Notes under the pieces: model-generated
Databases searched by the model: none
Seen by the model: the letters and a program-made list of their open reading frames with translations, nothing else
What the model was told of the DNA's origin: nothing
Shown here: positions 23,041 through 35,088 of the stretch, piece after piece
Layout: each line of letters starts with the position of its first letter
How positions within the stretch are numbered: position 1 is the stretch's first letter
Assembly (NCBI GenBank): GCA_026936335.1
Contig: JAPMXV010000067.1
Span: 329,356-393,355 of the forward strand
Source: Mantamonas sphyraenae
Lineage: Eukaryota; CRuMs; Mantamonadidae
Direction: 5' to 3'
Length of the DNA: 64,000 nt
Made by a program: the position numbers and the translations under genes

Positions 23041-26000
23041 ATGGAATCGCTGGTTGAGCTGTTGGCAGCAAAGGGTACGTACGAACGGCGTCGAAATGGG
23101 TGGGATGGGGGAGGTTGACATTGGACGCTGACACGAATCACACACAACATGCAGACATCAAGAGCATGACTGCCGGGGTGGAACAGCTGGAGGAGTACCT
23201 GGAGAGTGGCGAAGAGCTGGACGTAAGCGACACGGGCCGTTTTCCTACACACACACAGCATGCACAGACGCTGACACGTGACGTGGGCTGGGTTACACGC
23301 GTGTGAATGGGCAATCGCACAGCACGAGTGGGTGGACGTGCTCTTTGACGCGCTCAGCAGCGTGATCGCCTCGTCGAACTTCAAGTTGAGCCGGGCGGGC
23401 TTGCAGCAAACCGCGGCGCTGATCGAACGCATGGGCGACTCGTCCACCATCTACTTTAACAAAATCATCAAGCCCAGCATCGACCGGTAAGGGAACGGGA
23501 GGAGGCTGGGCGAGGAGAGGGGAGCAGACGTTCCGGCAGGCGGGGGACGTGAGCGGGCACTGACCAGCGACCGGCGCGCGCTCACAGGCTGGGAGACGGC
23601 AAGGAGCCCGTGCGTGACGCTGCCGTCGACCTGTTTCTGGTCATGATGGGCATTGTGGAGCCATCGGAAGTTTTCCACCGCGTAAAGCCTGCGTTTAAGC
23701 ACAAGAACTGGCGTGTGCGCGAGACGGTTCGTTCAAGAGAGAAATCTCGCGCCCTTTTTCACCTGCCGAACTCCACCGCACTGCGTTCGCCACCATCGAG
23801 GCCGCTAGGTGCAGCATGCACACGGCCGTGGCCACGCAACCCCTTTTATGAGGATATGGCGTGGTGGCAGCTGTTGCACACGGTCGCTGCTGTGGGGAGG
23901 CCAGAGCAGCGGGGAGCGGGCAAAATGGAGCGGTGGAATTGCGGCGAGGTAGAACAGGGCACACAGGGCACATGGGGCGTCTTACTGACACATGGAACCC
24001 GGACGGTCGGTTGCGTATGGTTGTGTGTGCACAGGTTCTGCTGCTGTTCAATCGCACAGTGGACATGTTTGGCGGCGACTCGCTGGATTTTGACGAGGTG
24101 CTGCCGCTGGTTGCGCCGTTGTTGGCCGACCAGGCAGCAGGGGTACGTGACAACGCCTTTTCGTCCATGGAGCTCATGTACAGTGTCCAGGGCTCGTCGT
24201 TCATCACGGCAGTCAAGGGCAACAAGCAGATCCACGCACGCACACTGAAGATCCTGCTCGGGCGGTTTGAGCAGGTGCAGGTGGAGGACTCGCCCGGGTC
24301 CGCAGGCAGCAGTGGCCACCTCTACGACGTCAGCAGCGAAGCAGGCGCACTCAGTAACAACACACGCAGCCCCAAGGTGGCGCGCAGCTCCAGCCGTTTG
24401 CGCGAGGGCGATCTGGACATGGGTTCCACAGGAGGCACCGGCGGCGGCTCCGGAGGCGGAGGTCGGCCCAGCTCGGGCTCGCGCTCGGTGGCCAGCGGCG
24501 GCTCGTCCAACAGCAATCTGGACTTTAACATGGACACTTTCTTTGACAAGGACTTTGGCGTGCAGAGTTTCCGCAACGAGCGCGACCTGCAGAAGCAGCT
24601 GGACGAGATTGCAAACAACATCAAGAACACGACGGACGATTGGGAGGTGCGCAGGGCGAACGTGCGCAAATTGGGCGCCCTCATCAACGGAGGCGTGCTG
24701 GACGAGCACTACGATGTGTTTATCCAATACCTCAAGGACATCCGCAGCAAGCTGAACAAGCAGATCAGCGACCTGCGCTCAGCCGTTGTGCGCGACACCT
24801 GCGCCACCTGCGTCTTTATTTCCGAGAACCTGGGTGATGCGTTTGCGCCCATCTTTGAGTATCTGATGCCCTCGTTGCTCAAACAGTGTTCTGTGCGCAC
24901 CAAGGTCATTGCCAGCAGCGGCCAGCTGTGCATCCAGAGCGTCATCCTGAACACCACAGCGCCACGAGCCATCACCAAGGTCATCGAGGGGTTGCAGACA
25001 CGCAGCAAAGACCTGCGGGAACGCTGCATCGAATACCTGCTGCTCATGCTCGAGGCATGGCAGCGAGAGGCTTTTGCCAAGCACGCCGACGCTCTGTACA
25101 CATGCATCAAGGACTCCATCAGCGACTCGTCGTCGTATGTGCGTGTGCGTGCACGTCGTTGCTACTGGGCCTACAAGCAGCATTTTGTGGACCGGGCCAA
25201 TCGCATGATGAAGGGTCTGGATTCGTCGCAACAGAAATACCTGTACGACGAGCTGCAAGGAGGAGGCTCGTCGTCGTCGTCATCATCGTCTTCGTCGTCA
25301 TCCTCTTCCTCATCGTCGTCCACACGTCAGCGGCCAGGCACAGCACCGGCGCGCAAGAGCAGGCCGTCGAGCGGATCGTCGCGCAGCGGCAGCGGCCTGT
25401 CGTCGACAGGACGGGGCAAGCGACCAAGCAGCGGTTCTGCAGGAGGCAACAGCTCGACACGTACGCGGCCAGCAAGCAGCAAGGGCTCCAGCGGAGGTCT
25501 GCGCAACGGAGGCGGAGCCAAGCGCGTAGGCAGTGGAGGCAGCAGGGGAGGCTCTGCAGGCGCGTCGTCGTCGACGACAACGTCGTCCAACACCGTGTTG
25601 GCGACGGGTGCGTCACGTGTGGTGCACAGTCTGGCGTCGGAAGGGTCGGAGGAGCAGGAGGACGAAGGCCTTGGCCAAGAGAGGGAAAAGTCGGTGTACG
25701 ATACGAGCATCAAGTCGCTGTTGCGAAAGGCACAAGGGAACGACTGGTCTCTGCGATTGCAGGCGTTCAACACGCTGGCGGCGCTATACAAGTCGCAGCA
25801 AGGTCAGACCAAGATCATGAGTGGGTCCAACCTAGACAAGCTGATGGTTCTGTACGAAGACAAACTGAGCGAAAGCCACGCAAAGGTGGCTTTGGTGGTG
25901 CTGCACTCGTTCAGCGACCTGGTGGTGCAGTTCAACGAGCACATGGAAGGCCAGATGGACCGGTTCCTGGGCAAACTGTTCTTGCGCCTGAGCGACACCA

Positions 26001-27307
26001 AGGAGAGCCTGCGCACGGCGGCATCCAACGTGCTCAAGCTCATTGCCGACCTGTTTACACCCAACTCTCTCATGCCCTCTCTGTTCAAGGCGCTGGCGGA
26101 CGAAACGAGTGCCAGTGTGCGCCTGAGCACGGTCAAGTACATTGTGGACTTGCTGCCGGCCTCGCACGAGTACCTGTACATGGGCAACCACATGAAGTTC
26201 TTTGTGTACAAGTTCTTGGAAGTGAGCAAGGACCGCAACCAGGAGCTGCGTCACGCCGGCGTGGAGGCGCTGCTCAACTTGTACGACGTCAACGAAGAAC
26301 ACTTTCTCAAGCAGGCAAACACCTTGTCACCGACCAACGTGCTTGCCCTGCGCAAAACGCTGGCCAAGCACATCGAGGGCATCGAGTACGTGCTTGGCCC
26401 AGAGCCCGACGAGGAAGATGATGAGCCTGAGGAAGGCGATGTCGATGTGCAAGAGGAGACGACACAACAGCAGCAGCAGGAACAACAGCAACAACAACAA
26501 CACAGTGCGTACAACCCGCATGCTTACCATGAGGGCGTCAGGAGTGGTGACGAAAACACCATGCCATCTGCATCAGGCGGCGGCATGGCCAACAGCAGCG
26601 CGAGCCACAAGGCGCTCGTGGACGACGGCAGCATGCCGGACTTTGTGGCAGCGGTGGCGAGGAGCGTTGGGGACGAGCGTGTGGACGCGCTGCACAAGGT
26701 GATTGCGGTGAGCCGCGAAAACGACGTCGGCTTGTGGGAGGAACACTTTGACCTAGTGCTGTCCGAGGTGCTCAACGCTCTCAGTGACTCCGTGGGGGAG
26801 GTGCGAGAGATCGGATGTGTGGTGATCAAGGAGCTTGCAGAGAACCAGCCAGACGGGTTTGGCGACGTGTTGGCCACAGTCGTCAACCACCTGCTGCTTC
26901 TGTACGCAGACGACACACGAGAGGTGAGCCAGGCTGCGGAAGAGGCGATGGAGGCAGTGTTGGAGGCATGTGAAACCCAGGCGTGCCTGGAGCTTCTGAA
27001 TCCCCTCGTCAGCGAAGAGGACGGCGCCACACTGCAGCTCAGCATCCGCTTGCTGTCCAGTGTACTCTCGCGTATCCAAAACCGGGACGAGCTGCACGCC
27101 GAGCTCCCGTCGATCTTGCCGGGTATCTTTGCGGCGTTTAACAACCCGGTGGCGGATGTGCGCAAAGCGGTGGTTTTCTGCCTTGTCGACCTCTACATGC
27201 GTCTCGGCGACGACTTTGCACCCTACCTCACCAACCTGTCCACCTCTCAGCTCAAGCTAGTGACCATCTATGTCAACCGAATGCGAGCAAAGCAGCAAGG
27301 TGACTGA
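23041..27307 (+). CDS. CLASP: CLASP family microtubule-stabilising protein
   Basis: Five exons: 23041-23074, 23155-23222, 23323-23486, 23588-23726 and 24035-27307, giving about 1225 residues with continuous phases (last donor GTTCGT, intron 308 nt). Exons 1-5 build an N-terminal TOG/HEAT array (KPAFKHKNWRVRETV; GVRDNAFSSMELMY). A Ser/Gly linker follows, then a second TOG (DDWEVRRANVRKLGALINGG; RARRCYWAYKQHF) that matches CLASP TOG2 closely. A Ser-rich basic region carries poly-Ser and RPSSGS motifs, presumably the microtubule/EB-binding part. Two more HEAT blocks include KSLLRKAQGNDWSLRLQ and the C-terminal CLIP-binding-like domain. A poly-Gln tract lies near 26467-26500. CLASPs promote microtubule rescue at plus ends and kinetochores. 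The tiny first exon and short N-terminal exons are inferred from frame only. Confidence 0.88.
25264..25322 (+). repeat. Poly-Ser coding microsatellite in CLASP
   Basis: Nearly pure TCG/TCA/TCT/TCC triplets encode about 19 consecutive serines in the linker after TOG2. Codon mixing suggests it is an old tract. Confidence 0.85.
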
Positions 27308-27374
27308 GAGTGGGAGAAAGCAATGGAGAATTTTTCGACTTGAGTTGCGTTTTCATTTTCCTTGCAGGTCACGA

Positions 27375-30359
27375 TCATTCGGCGGCCTTCTTCTTGCCCT
27401 TCTTGCCCTTCTTGCCAGGCTTGCCAAGCATGCTGGTGTGACGCGTGGCGGGGCCGAGAACAACGTTGCGCACGCGTGCGCCAAAGTCGAGGCTGCAAAT
27501 CGTCTCGCCAACGTTCGCTGTGGCCGGACTGACGCAAAGGAACATGAGAGTCTTGCTGTCACCTCCGAGAGAGTCTTGCAGAAGGTAGGTGAGCTTGCTG
27601 TTGCGGTAAGGCACGTGGTCCTTCTTGCTCTGCAGAGAGGCAATGACGGTGCCGAGGTTGGACAGCGAGTTGTTGATGGCCGCGGCCTCGACAAGGCGCT
27701 GGCCCTGTGCCTGGGAACGCGACTGGCGTTCGCTGCCTGCCAGATCGACCAGTGTCAGACGGCCGTTTGTCTTGACGCCGCTGATCTTGTTGCGGCTCTC
27801 TGCGCGAACCTGCAGCATGGAGTGCGAACGAGAGCTGCGTGCGTTCATCGAGGTCTCGCCAGTGGTTCGGTTCTCTTCGGCCACGGCGATGAGGTCTTCG
27901 ATCTCCTCCATGGAGGTGACCAAACGCTCGGTGAGGCCCGGCACGTAGTTGCCCGAGGGGCCTTGGCGCACCTCGAGCGTCTTTTCGTCGTCCGAGTCGA
28001 GCAGATCGTGGATTTTCTCGTTGTAGATCTCCAACGAGGCCACGTAGATGTTGTACTCATACTCGTCGGCGCGCTCGGTGGTGAGGTTGAACAGCTCCTC
28101 CAGTGCCTGGAAATTGACGCCGCGAGCGTCCTTGGGACCCATCATGGTGTATGTCTTGCCTGCGCCTGTCTGGCCGTATGCAAAGATGCACACGTTGTAG
28201 CCGTCCAAACACGAGGTGATGGTGGGTGCGGTGTCCTGGTAGACGTCCACCTGGGTGGCCTCGGGACCGTAGACGTTGTCAAACTCGTAGTCCTGGGTGT
28301 CGCCACGCTCGTTGGTGACGCGTACGGTGCTGTCGTCAATGACCTCCACGCCAATGGTGTCGTTCTCCGAGATTTCCTTGTCGTTGAGGCCACGGCAGCG
28401 CAGAAAGACGCGGATGTTGCCGCGCATCTCTTGGATCTTGTTGTACAGCATCTTGCGCTTGAGGTTCTCCGCACGGTACTTGGCCTTGTACATATCCAGG
28501 GCCTTGCCCATGTTCTTGATGACCTTGCCGACCTCCTTCTCGTTTGTGGTAAAGAGGGGCGTAAACTCGGTGATCTGAGTGCGGGTGAGGGCCTTGAGTT
28601 CGTCGTAGTCGGGCTTCAGTTTCTGGTACTCCATCTGCACGGCGCGCACCTTTGTCATGAGGGCAGCCACGGCTCCGGCTTTGTTCTGGGACTCCTCGCG
28701 CTTGGCCGACAGTTCGGCCTTGGTGCTGTCCAGCTGTTCCTGCAACTCGGCGATGGAGGCGTCTCGAGCCTGGATGGTTTCGCGAGCGCTGTCCAGCTCG
28801 TGCTTGGCGTCCGAAAGGGCCGCATCCTTCTCCTGAGCCTCCTTTTGGGCGCTGTCGAGGGCGGCGTCCTTCTCGGCAATGACTGACTGGAAGGAGGCCT
28901 CGCCCTGGGTGCGCATGACTTCCAGCTCCTTGTTGAGTTCTTCCACACGCTCGTTGACGCTCTTGGCCTCGATTTCGGCCTTGCTGCGTGCCTTTTCCGT
29001 CTCCTGCAGGGAGCTCTTTGCCTGCTCAAGCTCGGCGGCCAGACTGGTTGCCTTGGCACGGCTCTTCTCTGCCTCGGAATTGGCTGTGTTGAGATCCTCC
29101 TTGACACTGCGCAGGTCGTTCTCCAGGGTCTGGATGCGCTCCAGACCTGCGTTCTGGCTCTTGCCCAGCTGCGAGGAGGCTGCCTCGAGGCTGTCCAGCT
29201 TGCCCTGAAGGCGGGCCACCTCCTTGGTGGCGTCGTCCAGCTTGCGCTTGAGTTCTGCGTTCTCGCTCTCCATTTCGGACAGCTCGCGCTCGCGCTCCTC
29301 AACCTGCTCCTCCAGCTGCTTGCGGGTGGCAGTGACGCTGGAGGCCGAGTCGAGGCCTTGGTTGCCGAGGCCGGCTTCCTCGAGGGCGACCTGCAGCTCT
29401 TCGACCTGCTCTTCCAGCTGCAGGATCTTCATCTTGTCTTCGTTCATGTCCTTGACGGTGGATTGGCGGGTGAGGCTCTTGCGAAGGTCGACCGGCTCGC
29501 TGCTGCCGGTGTCTTTCCAGGCGTCGGGGAATTTGACCCAGGTGTTGAGTTCTTCGTCGAAAAAGTAGCGGACCTTGACCTCCTCGAAGCCGTAGCAGGT
29601 GGTGTAGGTGTGGCCCTGGGCGTCTGTGTAGGTGCCGTACTCCTCCTCGTCGTCTTCGTCCTCGTCTTCCTCGTCGGCAGCGACAAAGGAGCCGTTCTTG
29701 AGAAGCTCCTCCGGGAACGGCTCCCACTCGCTCTTTTCAAAGTTGATGTAGTAGCGGTTGCCGTCTTCGGCGAGGTAGGTGAAGTATTCGGTGCCGTCGT
29801 TGCTGACAAAGCGGTCGAATTGGATGTCGTTCTGGTCCGTCTCTTCCTCGGCCTCGCGAAGGACGCCTGCGGCTTCCATTTCCTTGGGCAGGGGCTGCCA
29901 AGACATGGACTCGAGATCCTGGTAGTACAGGTCGCCGTCTTCGTTGCGGTAGACTGTGTGTTCGTCGCCGCTGTCCATGGTGAGGACGTAGTAGGTGACG
30001 CTGGGCTCGTGTTCGCTGTCGTGGTTGTCGATCGGCGTGGCCTGCGTGCTTTCTGCGGGAATGCTCATCGTGCTGTTCTTCTGTTGCTTGTTGCTTGGTT
30101 TGTTGTTGTTGGTGGTGGCTTGCGTGTTGTTGCTCTGTGTGCCACTGGATGTGCTTGCGCTGCTTGCTGCTGCGGTGTTGCTGTGCGCAACGGCTTTTTC
30201 AGCCGTTGAACCGGCTTTTCCGGCTTCTCCGCCGCTGGCGGTGTCCTTTGCGCTGTTCTGGCTGGGGTTTTGCTTCTGGTTTGTTTCCGGGTTTGTTTGC
30301 GGGGTGTTCTTGTTTGTGGTCGAGGTGTTGCTAGTGTTCTTGCTTGTTCCGCAACCCAT
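27375..30359 (-). CDS. Kinesin-14-like C-terminal motor with N-myristoylation signal
   Basis: Single exon, 994 residues. The first residues MGCGTSK fit the N-myristoylation consensus (Gly2, Ser6, Lys7), with Cys3 available for palmitoylation. After a low-complexity Asn/Thr/Ala region, three ~36-residue modules at about 122-158, 182-216 and 242-278 end in YYQDLESMSWQPLP, YYINFEKSEWEPFP and YFFDEELNTWVKFP, resembling the second half of a WW domain. A long coiled coil follows (about 290-630). The neck IQEMRGNIRVF leads into a C-terminal motor with GQTGAGKTYTM, NARSSRSHS and DLAGSER. Motor position and neck are those of minus-end-directed kinesin-14s (family knowledge). The tail is Lys/Gly-rich (GKPGKKGKKGKKKAAE). 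It is convergent with CLASP, 67 bp apart. Confidence 0.9.
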   Translation of the reverse strand: MGCGTSKNTSNTSTTNKNTPQTNPETNQKQNPSQNSAKDTASGGEAGKAGSTAEKAVAHSNTAAASSASTSSGTQSNNTQATTNNNKPSNKQQKNSTMSIPAESTQATPIDNHDSEHEPSVTYYVLTMDSGDEHTVYRNEDGDLYYQDLESMSWQPLPKEMEAAGVLREAEEETDQNDIQFDRFVSNDGTEYFTYLAEDGNRYYINFEKSEWEPFPEELLKNGSFVAADEEDEDEDDEEEYGTYTDAQGHTYTTCYGFEEVKVRYFFDEELNTWVKFPDAWKDTGSSEPVDLRKSLTRQSTVKDMNEDKMKILQLEEQVEELQVALEEAGLGNQGLDSASSVTATRKQLEEQVEERERELSEMESENAELKRKLDDATKEVARLQGKLDSLEAASSQLGKSQNAGLERIQTLENDLRSVKEDLNTANSEAEKSRAKATSLAAELEQAKSSLQETEKARSKAEIEAKSVNERVEELNKELEVMRTQGEASFQSVIAEKDAALDSAQKEAQEKDAALSDAKHELDSARETIQARDASIAELQEQLDSTKAELSAKREESQNKAGAVAALMTKVRAVQMEYQKLKPDYDELKALTRTQITEFTPLFTTNEKEVGKVIKNMGKALDMYKAKYRAENLKRKMLYNKIQEMRGNIRVFLRCRGLNDKEISENDTIGVEVIDDSTVRVTNERGDTQDYEFDNVYGPEATQVDVYQDTAPTITSCLDGYNVCIFAYGQTGAGKTYTMMGPKDARGVNFQALEELFNLTTERADEYEYNIYVASLEIYNEKIHDLLDSDDEKTLEVRQGPSGNYVPGLTERLVTSMEEIEDLIAVAEENRTTGETSMNARSSRSHSMLQVRAESRNKISGVKTNGRLTLVDLAGSERQSRSQAQGQRLVEAAAINNSLSNLGTVIASLQSKKDHVPYRNSKLTYLLQDSLGGDSKTLMFLCVSPATANVGETICSLDFGARVRNVVLGPATRHTSMLGKPGKKGKKGKKKAAE

Positions 30360-30685
30360 GCAGGGGCTGGTTTGTCGACGTGGGTGAAATCTGGGCCGCT
30401 GTGCGGCTGAAAAGACGTTTAGCTTGAAGGGCTAAAAGGAGGGCAGCAGGCTCAGGGTGTGCTGCGTTCGACTCGGCGCTCTAAAGCTGGCACGGAGTAG
30501 AGAGGTGTGCAATGAATAATGCGATGGCGGGGCCGTGGTTTTGAGACGCTGCGGGCACAGGGGAGGGGACTCCGGAGCAGGTGACGGCAAACGGGTATGC
30601 GATGGGCGAGTGAACGCGATGTGCGCATGCAGATGCAAAGCAAGGAACGCATCGATTCGAGTGCTACAGATCTGAGAGAGCACAC
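30360..30685. promoter_or_regulatory. Divergent intergenic region between kinesin-14 and the LRR gene
   Basis: About 326 bp between two divergent start codons, so it probably holds both promoters. I see no clear TATA box, RNA gene or repeat. Confidence 0.45.
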
Positions 30686-33199
30686 ATGACGACGCGCAGG
30701 ATCAAAGCATCGACGCTGGCAGCTAACGGGCGACTGCCTGTGGCGAGCGGCAACAAGGGACACGGCGGAGGCAAGAGCGGGCCGAACGACGACGACGGCG
30801 GGGCAGGACACATGGTGGGCGCAAACGACATGGGAGGGCAAACAGCAGCGTCAGCATCCAAGGACGCAGGCGCTCTGAATGGCAACTGGAGCAACGTGGG
30901 GCTGGGTGGCGTGTTTTCGGCCGTCTACGGCGATGTCTCGTTGCGCGACGAGGTGATTCACGACCTGTACATGGCACGGTGTCGCGATGTGGGCGAATTG
31001 GCAAACAACGACGCCATGAAGGGGTTCAAGGACCATGTGGCCACGCACTGCAAAGGTGGGTAGAGTGGGAGAGCGCGGTGGGGCCGGTGAACGCGAACGG
31101 CTCAACGGCTAGCGCGGCGTGGATGAGGAAGGAGACGCGCGTAGCACGGACACACGATGCACCACGGAGTAGACACTGACACGTCGAGGTGCACACACAC
31201 ACACACACACACACATGCTTGGACGGTGCTGGTACAACCCCCAATGGATGGGTGGGCATGACTTGGGACTCTGGCTGCTGCAACGAACACACAGGCACGG
31301 AGATCCACCTGCGTGGCTCACGACTGGGGTCACAGTGTGCCATTGTGCTGGCACGCAACTGCAAGGCGGACAAGTTGACGCACGTGGACCTGCATGCAAA
31401 CTGTACGTGGGTGAGGGGCGGCGCAGGGCAGGGTTGGAACGAGAGCGCGACATGCTGACACACCCCGTGTATATATCTCAGTTATGAGCGATGCAGGTGT
31501 AGAGGCACTTGTGGAGTTGATGAAGGACAACGGCCACATCCGACACATGAACATCGGGTGCAACGGGATCCGGACAAAGGGCGGGATGCTGCTTGCTGAC
31601 CTGCTGAAGGCAAACACGACGCTGCGGTCGCTGGAACTGGGTGTGGAGCACGAAGAGAGGTATGCAAACAAGATCGAGAACAGTGGAAGCCACGCGATCA
31701 TCAAAGCACTGCGGTACAACACGACGCTGCGGTCGCTGGGCCTGAACAAGAATGAGATGTCGACAGACAACGATAAGGAGCGACAGGCGTACCACACACT
31801 GGCCAAGGTGCTGCGTGCACACAACAACACGCTGAGTGCGCTGCGGCTGGGTCGCACGGATCTGGGCACAACGGGAGGCGTGGAGATTGTGGAGGCGCTG
31901 AACAAGAACACAGGCATCCAGCAACTGGATTTGCACAACAACAACATGGGAGCCGAAGTGGGCAAGGCTGCAGGGTACATGTTGCAGTACAACAGGACGC
32001 TCTTCAATCTGTCGATGGCACACAACAACGTGGGCGTTCGCGGATGCAAAGCCATCGGCAATGCATTGCGCGTGAACGAGACTCTGGCTGTGCTGGACCT
32101 GGAGAACAATGGCATGGGCAACCCAGGCGTGCTGGAGATCGCGGAGGCCCTGGAGACAAACCGTACTCTGACGATGTTGAACCTGAGCAACAACGGGTTT
32201 GACACGGAGGGCGGCAATGCGCTGGCGGAAGCGGTGCTGGTGAACGATGTGCTGATCTCGCTGAAAATCAACGGGAATGAGCTGCGAGACGAGACGGCGT
32301 GCGCGTTTGCATTTACGGTGTCGCAGAATTCTGTGCTGCTGCATCTGGAAATGAGCAGGTGCAAAGTGGGCGACACGGGCGCGTTGGATCTGGCCAGCGC
32401 GTTGGAGGTGAACGACACGCTCCTGACGCTGAAGCTGGCGGGCAACTACGTGACGGACCATGCTGGAAAGGTGCTCACGGAGTCGCTGAAGCAGAACAGG
32501 AGAGTCCGGCTGGTGGAACTGTCGGGCAACCAAATCGACCACACACACATGTTGATCACAAAGCGCATCTGTCAGAGGAATCGGGAGCTGGCCAAGAATG
32601 CCAAGGCAGCCCCGTTGTTGCGGAAGATCATGCGGCTGACGCACGAGCTGAGTGCGCTGTCGGAGACGGAATCAAAGCTGCAGAAGGAGCGGATGACGTG
32701 TTTGCAGCACCGTGAAGAGATCAACAACATCGAGGAAGCGATGGAGATCCTCAAGATTGACCAGGCAAAGCAGGAGGAACAACTGCGGTTGCAATTGGAG
32801 AACCAGGCCAAGTTTACACAGGACGCCATTGCGGCCAACGCAGATCGGGTCAACGACCTGAAGACGCTGGAGGAGGAGAGTGAGCAGAAGCTGAAGGAGA
32901 TCAGCGAGTCGATCGAAGAACAGGTACAGATGCGAAACTACTACACGGAACGGGCTGAGAAGCTGGAGGCACAGCTGGAGAGCATGAAGGAGGCACTGCC
33001 ACGCACGGTGGAGGAGCTGGAAAAGAAGATTGAGGCGGTGAAGGAAGAGCGTGCCAAGTTTGAGGAAATGGGCAAAGAGCGCCGTGCGCGACTCGCTGAG
33101 GAGGCCGCCAAGGCAGAGGAGGCGCGTGCAGCACGGTCGCGCAGGCGAGGGCGACGTGGACGGTCTCGCACGTCGGGGCGACGCACACGGAACACGTGA
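30686..33199 (+). CDS. Leucine-rich-repeat/coiled-coil protein
   Basis: Three exons: 30686-31055, 31295-31402 and 31482-33199, about 731 residues. Junctions GTGGGT/CACACAG and GTACGT/TCTCAG keep frame; the second rebuilds the LRR consensus across the splice (VDLHANFMSDAGVEALVELM). A basic/Gly disordered start is followed by about ten ribonuclease-inhibitor-type LRRs (LxLxxNxxGxxGxxxLAxAL), roughly residues 140-490. An alpha-helical coiled coil runs from about 500 to 690, and the end is very Arg-rich (RSRRRGRRGRSRTSGRR). No enzymatic motif is visible. LRR-coiled-coil proteins of this shape are common at centrosomes and in axonemes, but no orthologue is recognised. It is followed 48 bp downstream by the ARM/IQ gene in the same direction. 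An (AC)n run lies in intron 1 near 31189-31215. Confidence 0.8.
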
Positions 33200-33247
33200 G
33201 GCGGGGAAAGTGTTTGCGGCCGCTTTGGCAAAGGAAAATCCGCATCG

Positions 33248-35088
33248 ATGTCCAAGCGAAAAGCCGAGCAGGAGGCACTGACGACGCATGTGAAGAGGGT
33301 GGAAACCATTTTGGAGAATGTACAAACGTCAAAGGGAGGCACGGAGAAGCTTGCACGGCTGCTGAAGATGGAAGGTGTGTTGTTTTGGGGCGGGCAAGGG
33401 TGAAGCGCGCGGAAACGGTCGGTTCGCGCGTGGGCTGACACGGCGAGGTGGCAAACGCAGGGTTTGTGGACGAGCTGCTTGCATGGACAGAAGCCAGCCA
33501 CCTGGCAGCAAACAAGGGTGTGTTCCTGGTGAAGAAGGCGATCTGGGACAAGGGGTTGGGACGGGAGTTGATGAAAGCGGTGCGAGCGAGCGGGAAGTTT
33601 GAACCAAGCATTGCGGAGCGGCTGTTTACGGTGCTGCAATTTGTGCTGCAGACCAAAAAGTCGACGGCCGAGATCCTGAACGAGAATGTGGTCGTGGATC
33701 TACTGCAGCTGGCAAGCAAAGAGCACGAGAACAAGGAACTGGGCAAACTCGCTGTGGCAGCGCTGCAGATGGCAGCGCAGCAGAGCGCAGATCTGTGCTA
33801 CGAAATGTGCAGCCACCCAGAGCTGATGGTTCAGGTGCAGCGTCGCATGGAGGCAGAGGATAAGCAGTTGGTGCGCTGGCTGGGGCTGGTGCAAACGGTG
33901 GCGCAGGTGGGCGGCCAGGAATGTTTGGAGCCGCTGATGGAAGCAAACACAGGGGAACATGGAGACCAGCTTCTGGTGGGCATGTTGCAGCTGTTGAGTG
34001 CAGAGGAGTCGTTGAGTCTGGTGCAGGAGGTGCTTGCGACGCTGCGGAGTCTGGTGAACAACTCTACACAGGCGGTGGCGTCGATGAAGCACCTGGACAC
34101 ACATGGGATGCTAATGCGTCTGGACCAGGACATGCAAGATCTGATTGCGGCTGGCGTGCAGGTGGCAGACGCGCGGCGTGTTCAGAACGGAATCGAGGCG
34201 GTGCTGCAAGACAGCGGGATCAAATTGCAGGTGTACGACGAAGAGAGTGCGGCGCTGAAGCTGCAGTCTGTGTACAGGTCACATCGAGTGCGGCAGGAAC
34301 TGGCAAAGGAGGAGGAAAAGCGCCACGCGGCCGCAAGAACGATCCAAAGGCGAACGCGCGGCCTGCTTGCGAGGCGAGCAATGGATGAACGGCGGCAGGA
34401 CGACGCATTGGACCAGGAGAGGAGGAAGCACGAACGGGCAATTGCAAAGCAGGAGCATCGGTTGCGGGAGCTTGAAACGATGCCATCGTCACAGGTGTCT
34501 GCATGGAAAGGCATGCAGACACACCTGACGGTGATGCGTGTGCAAGCACACTGGCGAGGGTTGGTGCAGCGGCGCAAATACCGGGAGATGCGAGCGCAGG
34601 AACGGGAGAGGAAACGGCACGAAAAGGCAAAGGCCATTCAGCGCACGTTTCGGGAGCACAGGAAGCGCACACAGCTGCGGATGGCGATGCAGCAGCTGAG
34701 TCAACCAAAGATGATGGCACGTGCAACTGTGCGTGCTCACCAAGACAGAATCCTTGTGCAGCGTAACCTGAGGAACCACCACACGGAAGATGATTATTAT
34801 GCGTCGCTGGCGCAGCTGAAACGCAAGGTGGCTGCCAACGAGAGCGCACGGATCCAGCAGCTGATTGGGGCGCAACGACGCAAGAATGCCATGGAAGAGC
34901 TGGACAAGGATGTGGAGGCTCTGCACACGGTGACGTCGCTTGAAAACCTGTCGCTTGCAGACCTGGACACCATAGTGTCGAGCATGCCGTCTGTGCACGC
35001 TGTGGACGACGAATCGCGACTGGACTTTGAAAACAGGTTGGAGTTTGTGCGCATGAGCCACGCACGGCATCGGTATGCGGATGTGTGA
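33248..35088 (+). CDS. Armadillo-like protein with several IQ motifs
   Basis: Two exons: 33248-33374 and 33461-35088 (intron 86 nt; the phase-1 junction restores KMEGFVDELLAW), 584 residues. The N-terminal half (to about 270) is all-helical with ARM/HEAT-like periodicity. From about 280, basic helices carry IQ motifs, the presumptive calmodulin-binding sites: LKLQSVYRSHRVRQEL, ARTIQRRTRGLLARRA, VMRVQAHWRGLVQRRKY and AKAIQRTFREHRKR. The C-terminus is a short helical region. No orthologue is recognised; the combination suits a calmodulin-binding cytoskeletal or axonemal protein (inference). The start ATG is the first in frame after the upstream LRR gene. The stop is followed within a few bases by a run of about 12 G. 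Confidence 0.78.

Noticed and set aside
31189-31215. AC microsatellite as a regulatory element
   Set aside because: It lies inside intron 1 of the LRR gene and looks like ordinary slippage; similar CA/TG runs occur near 5000 and 8530.
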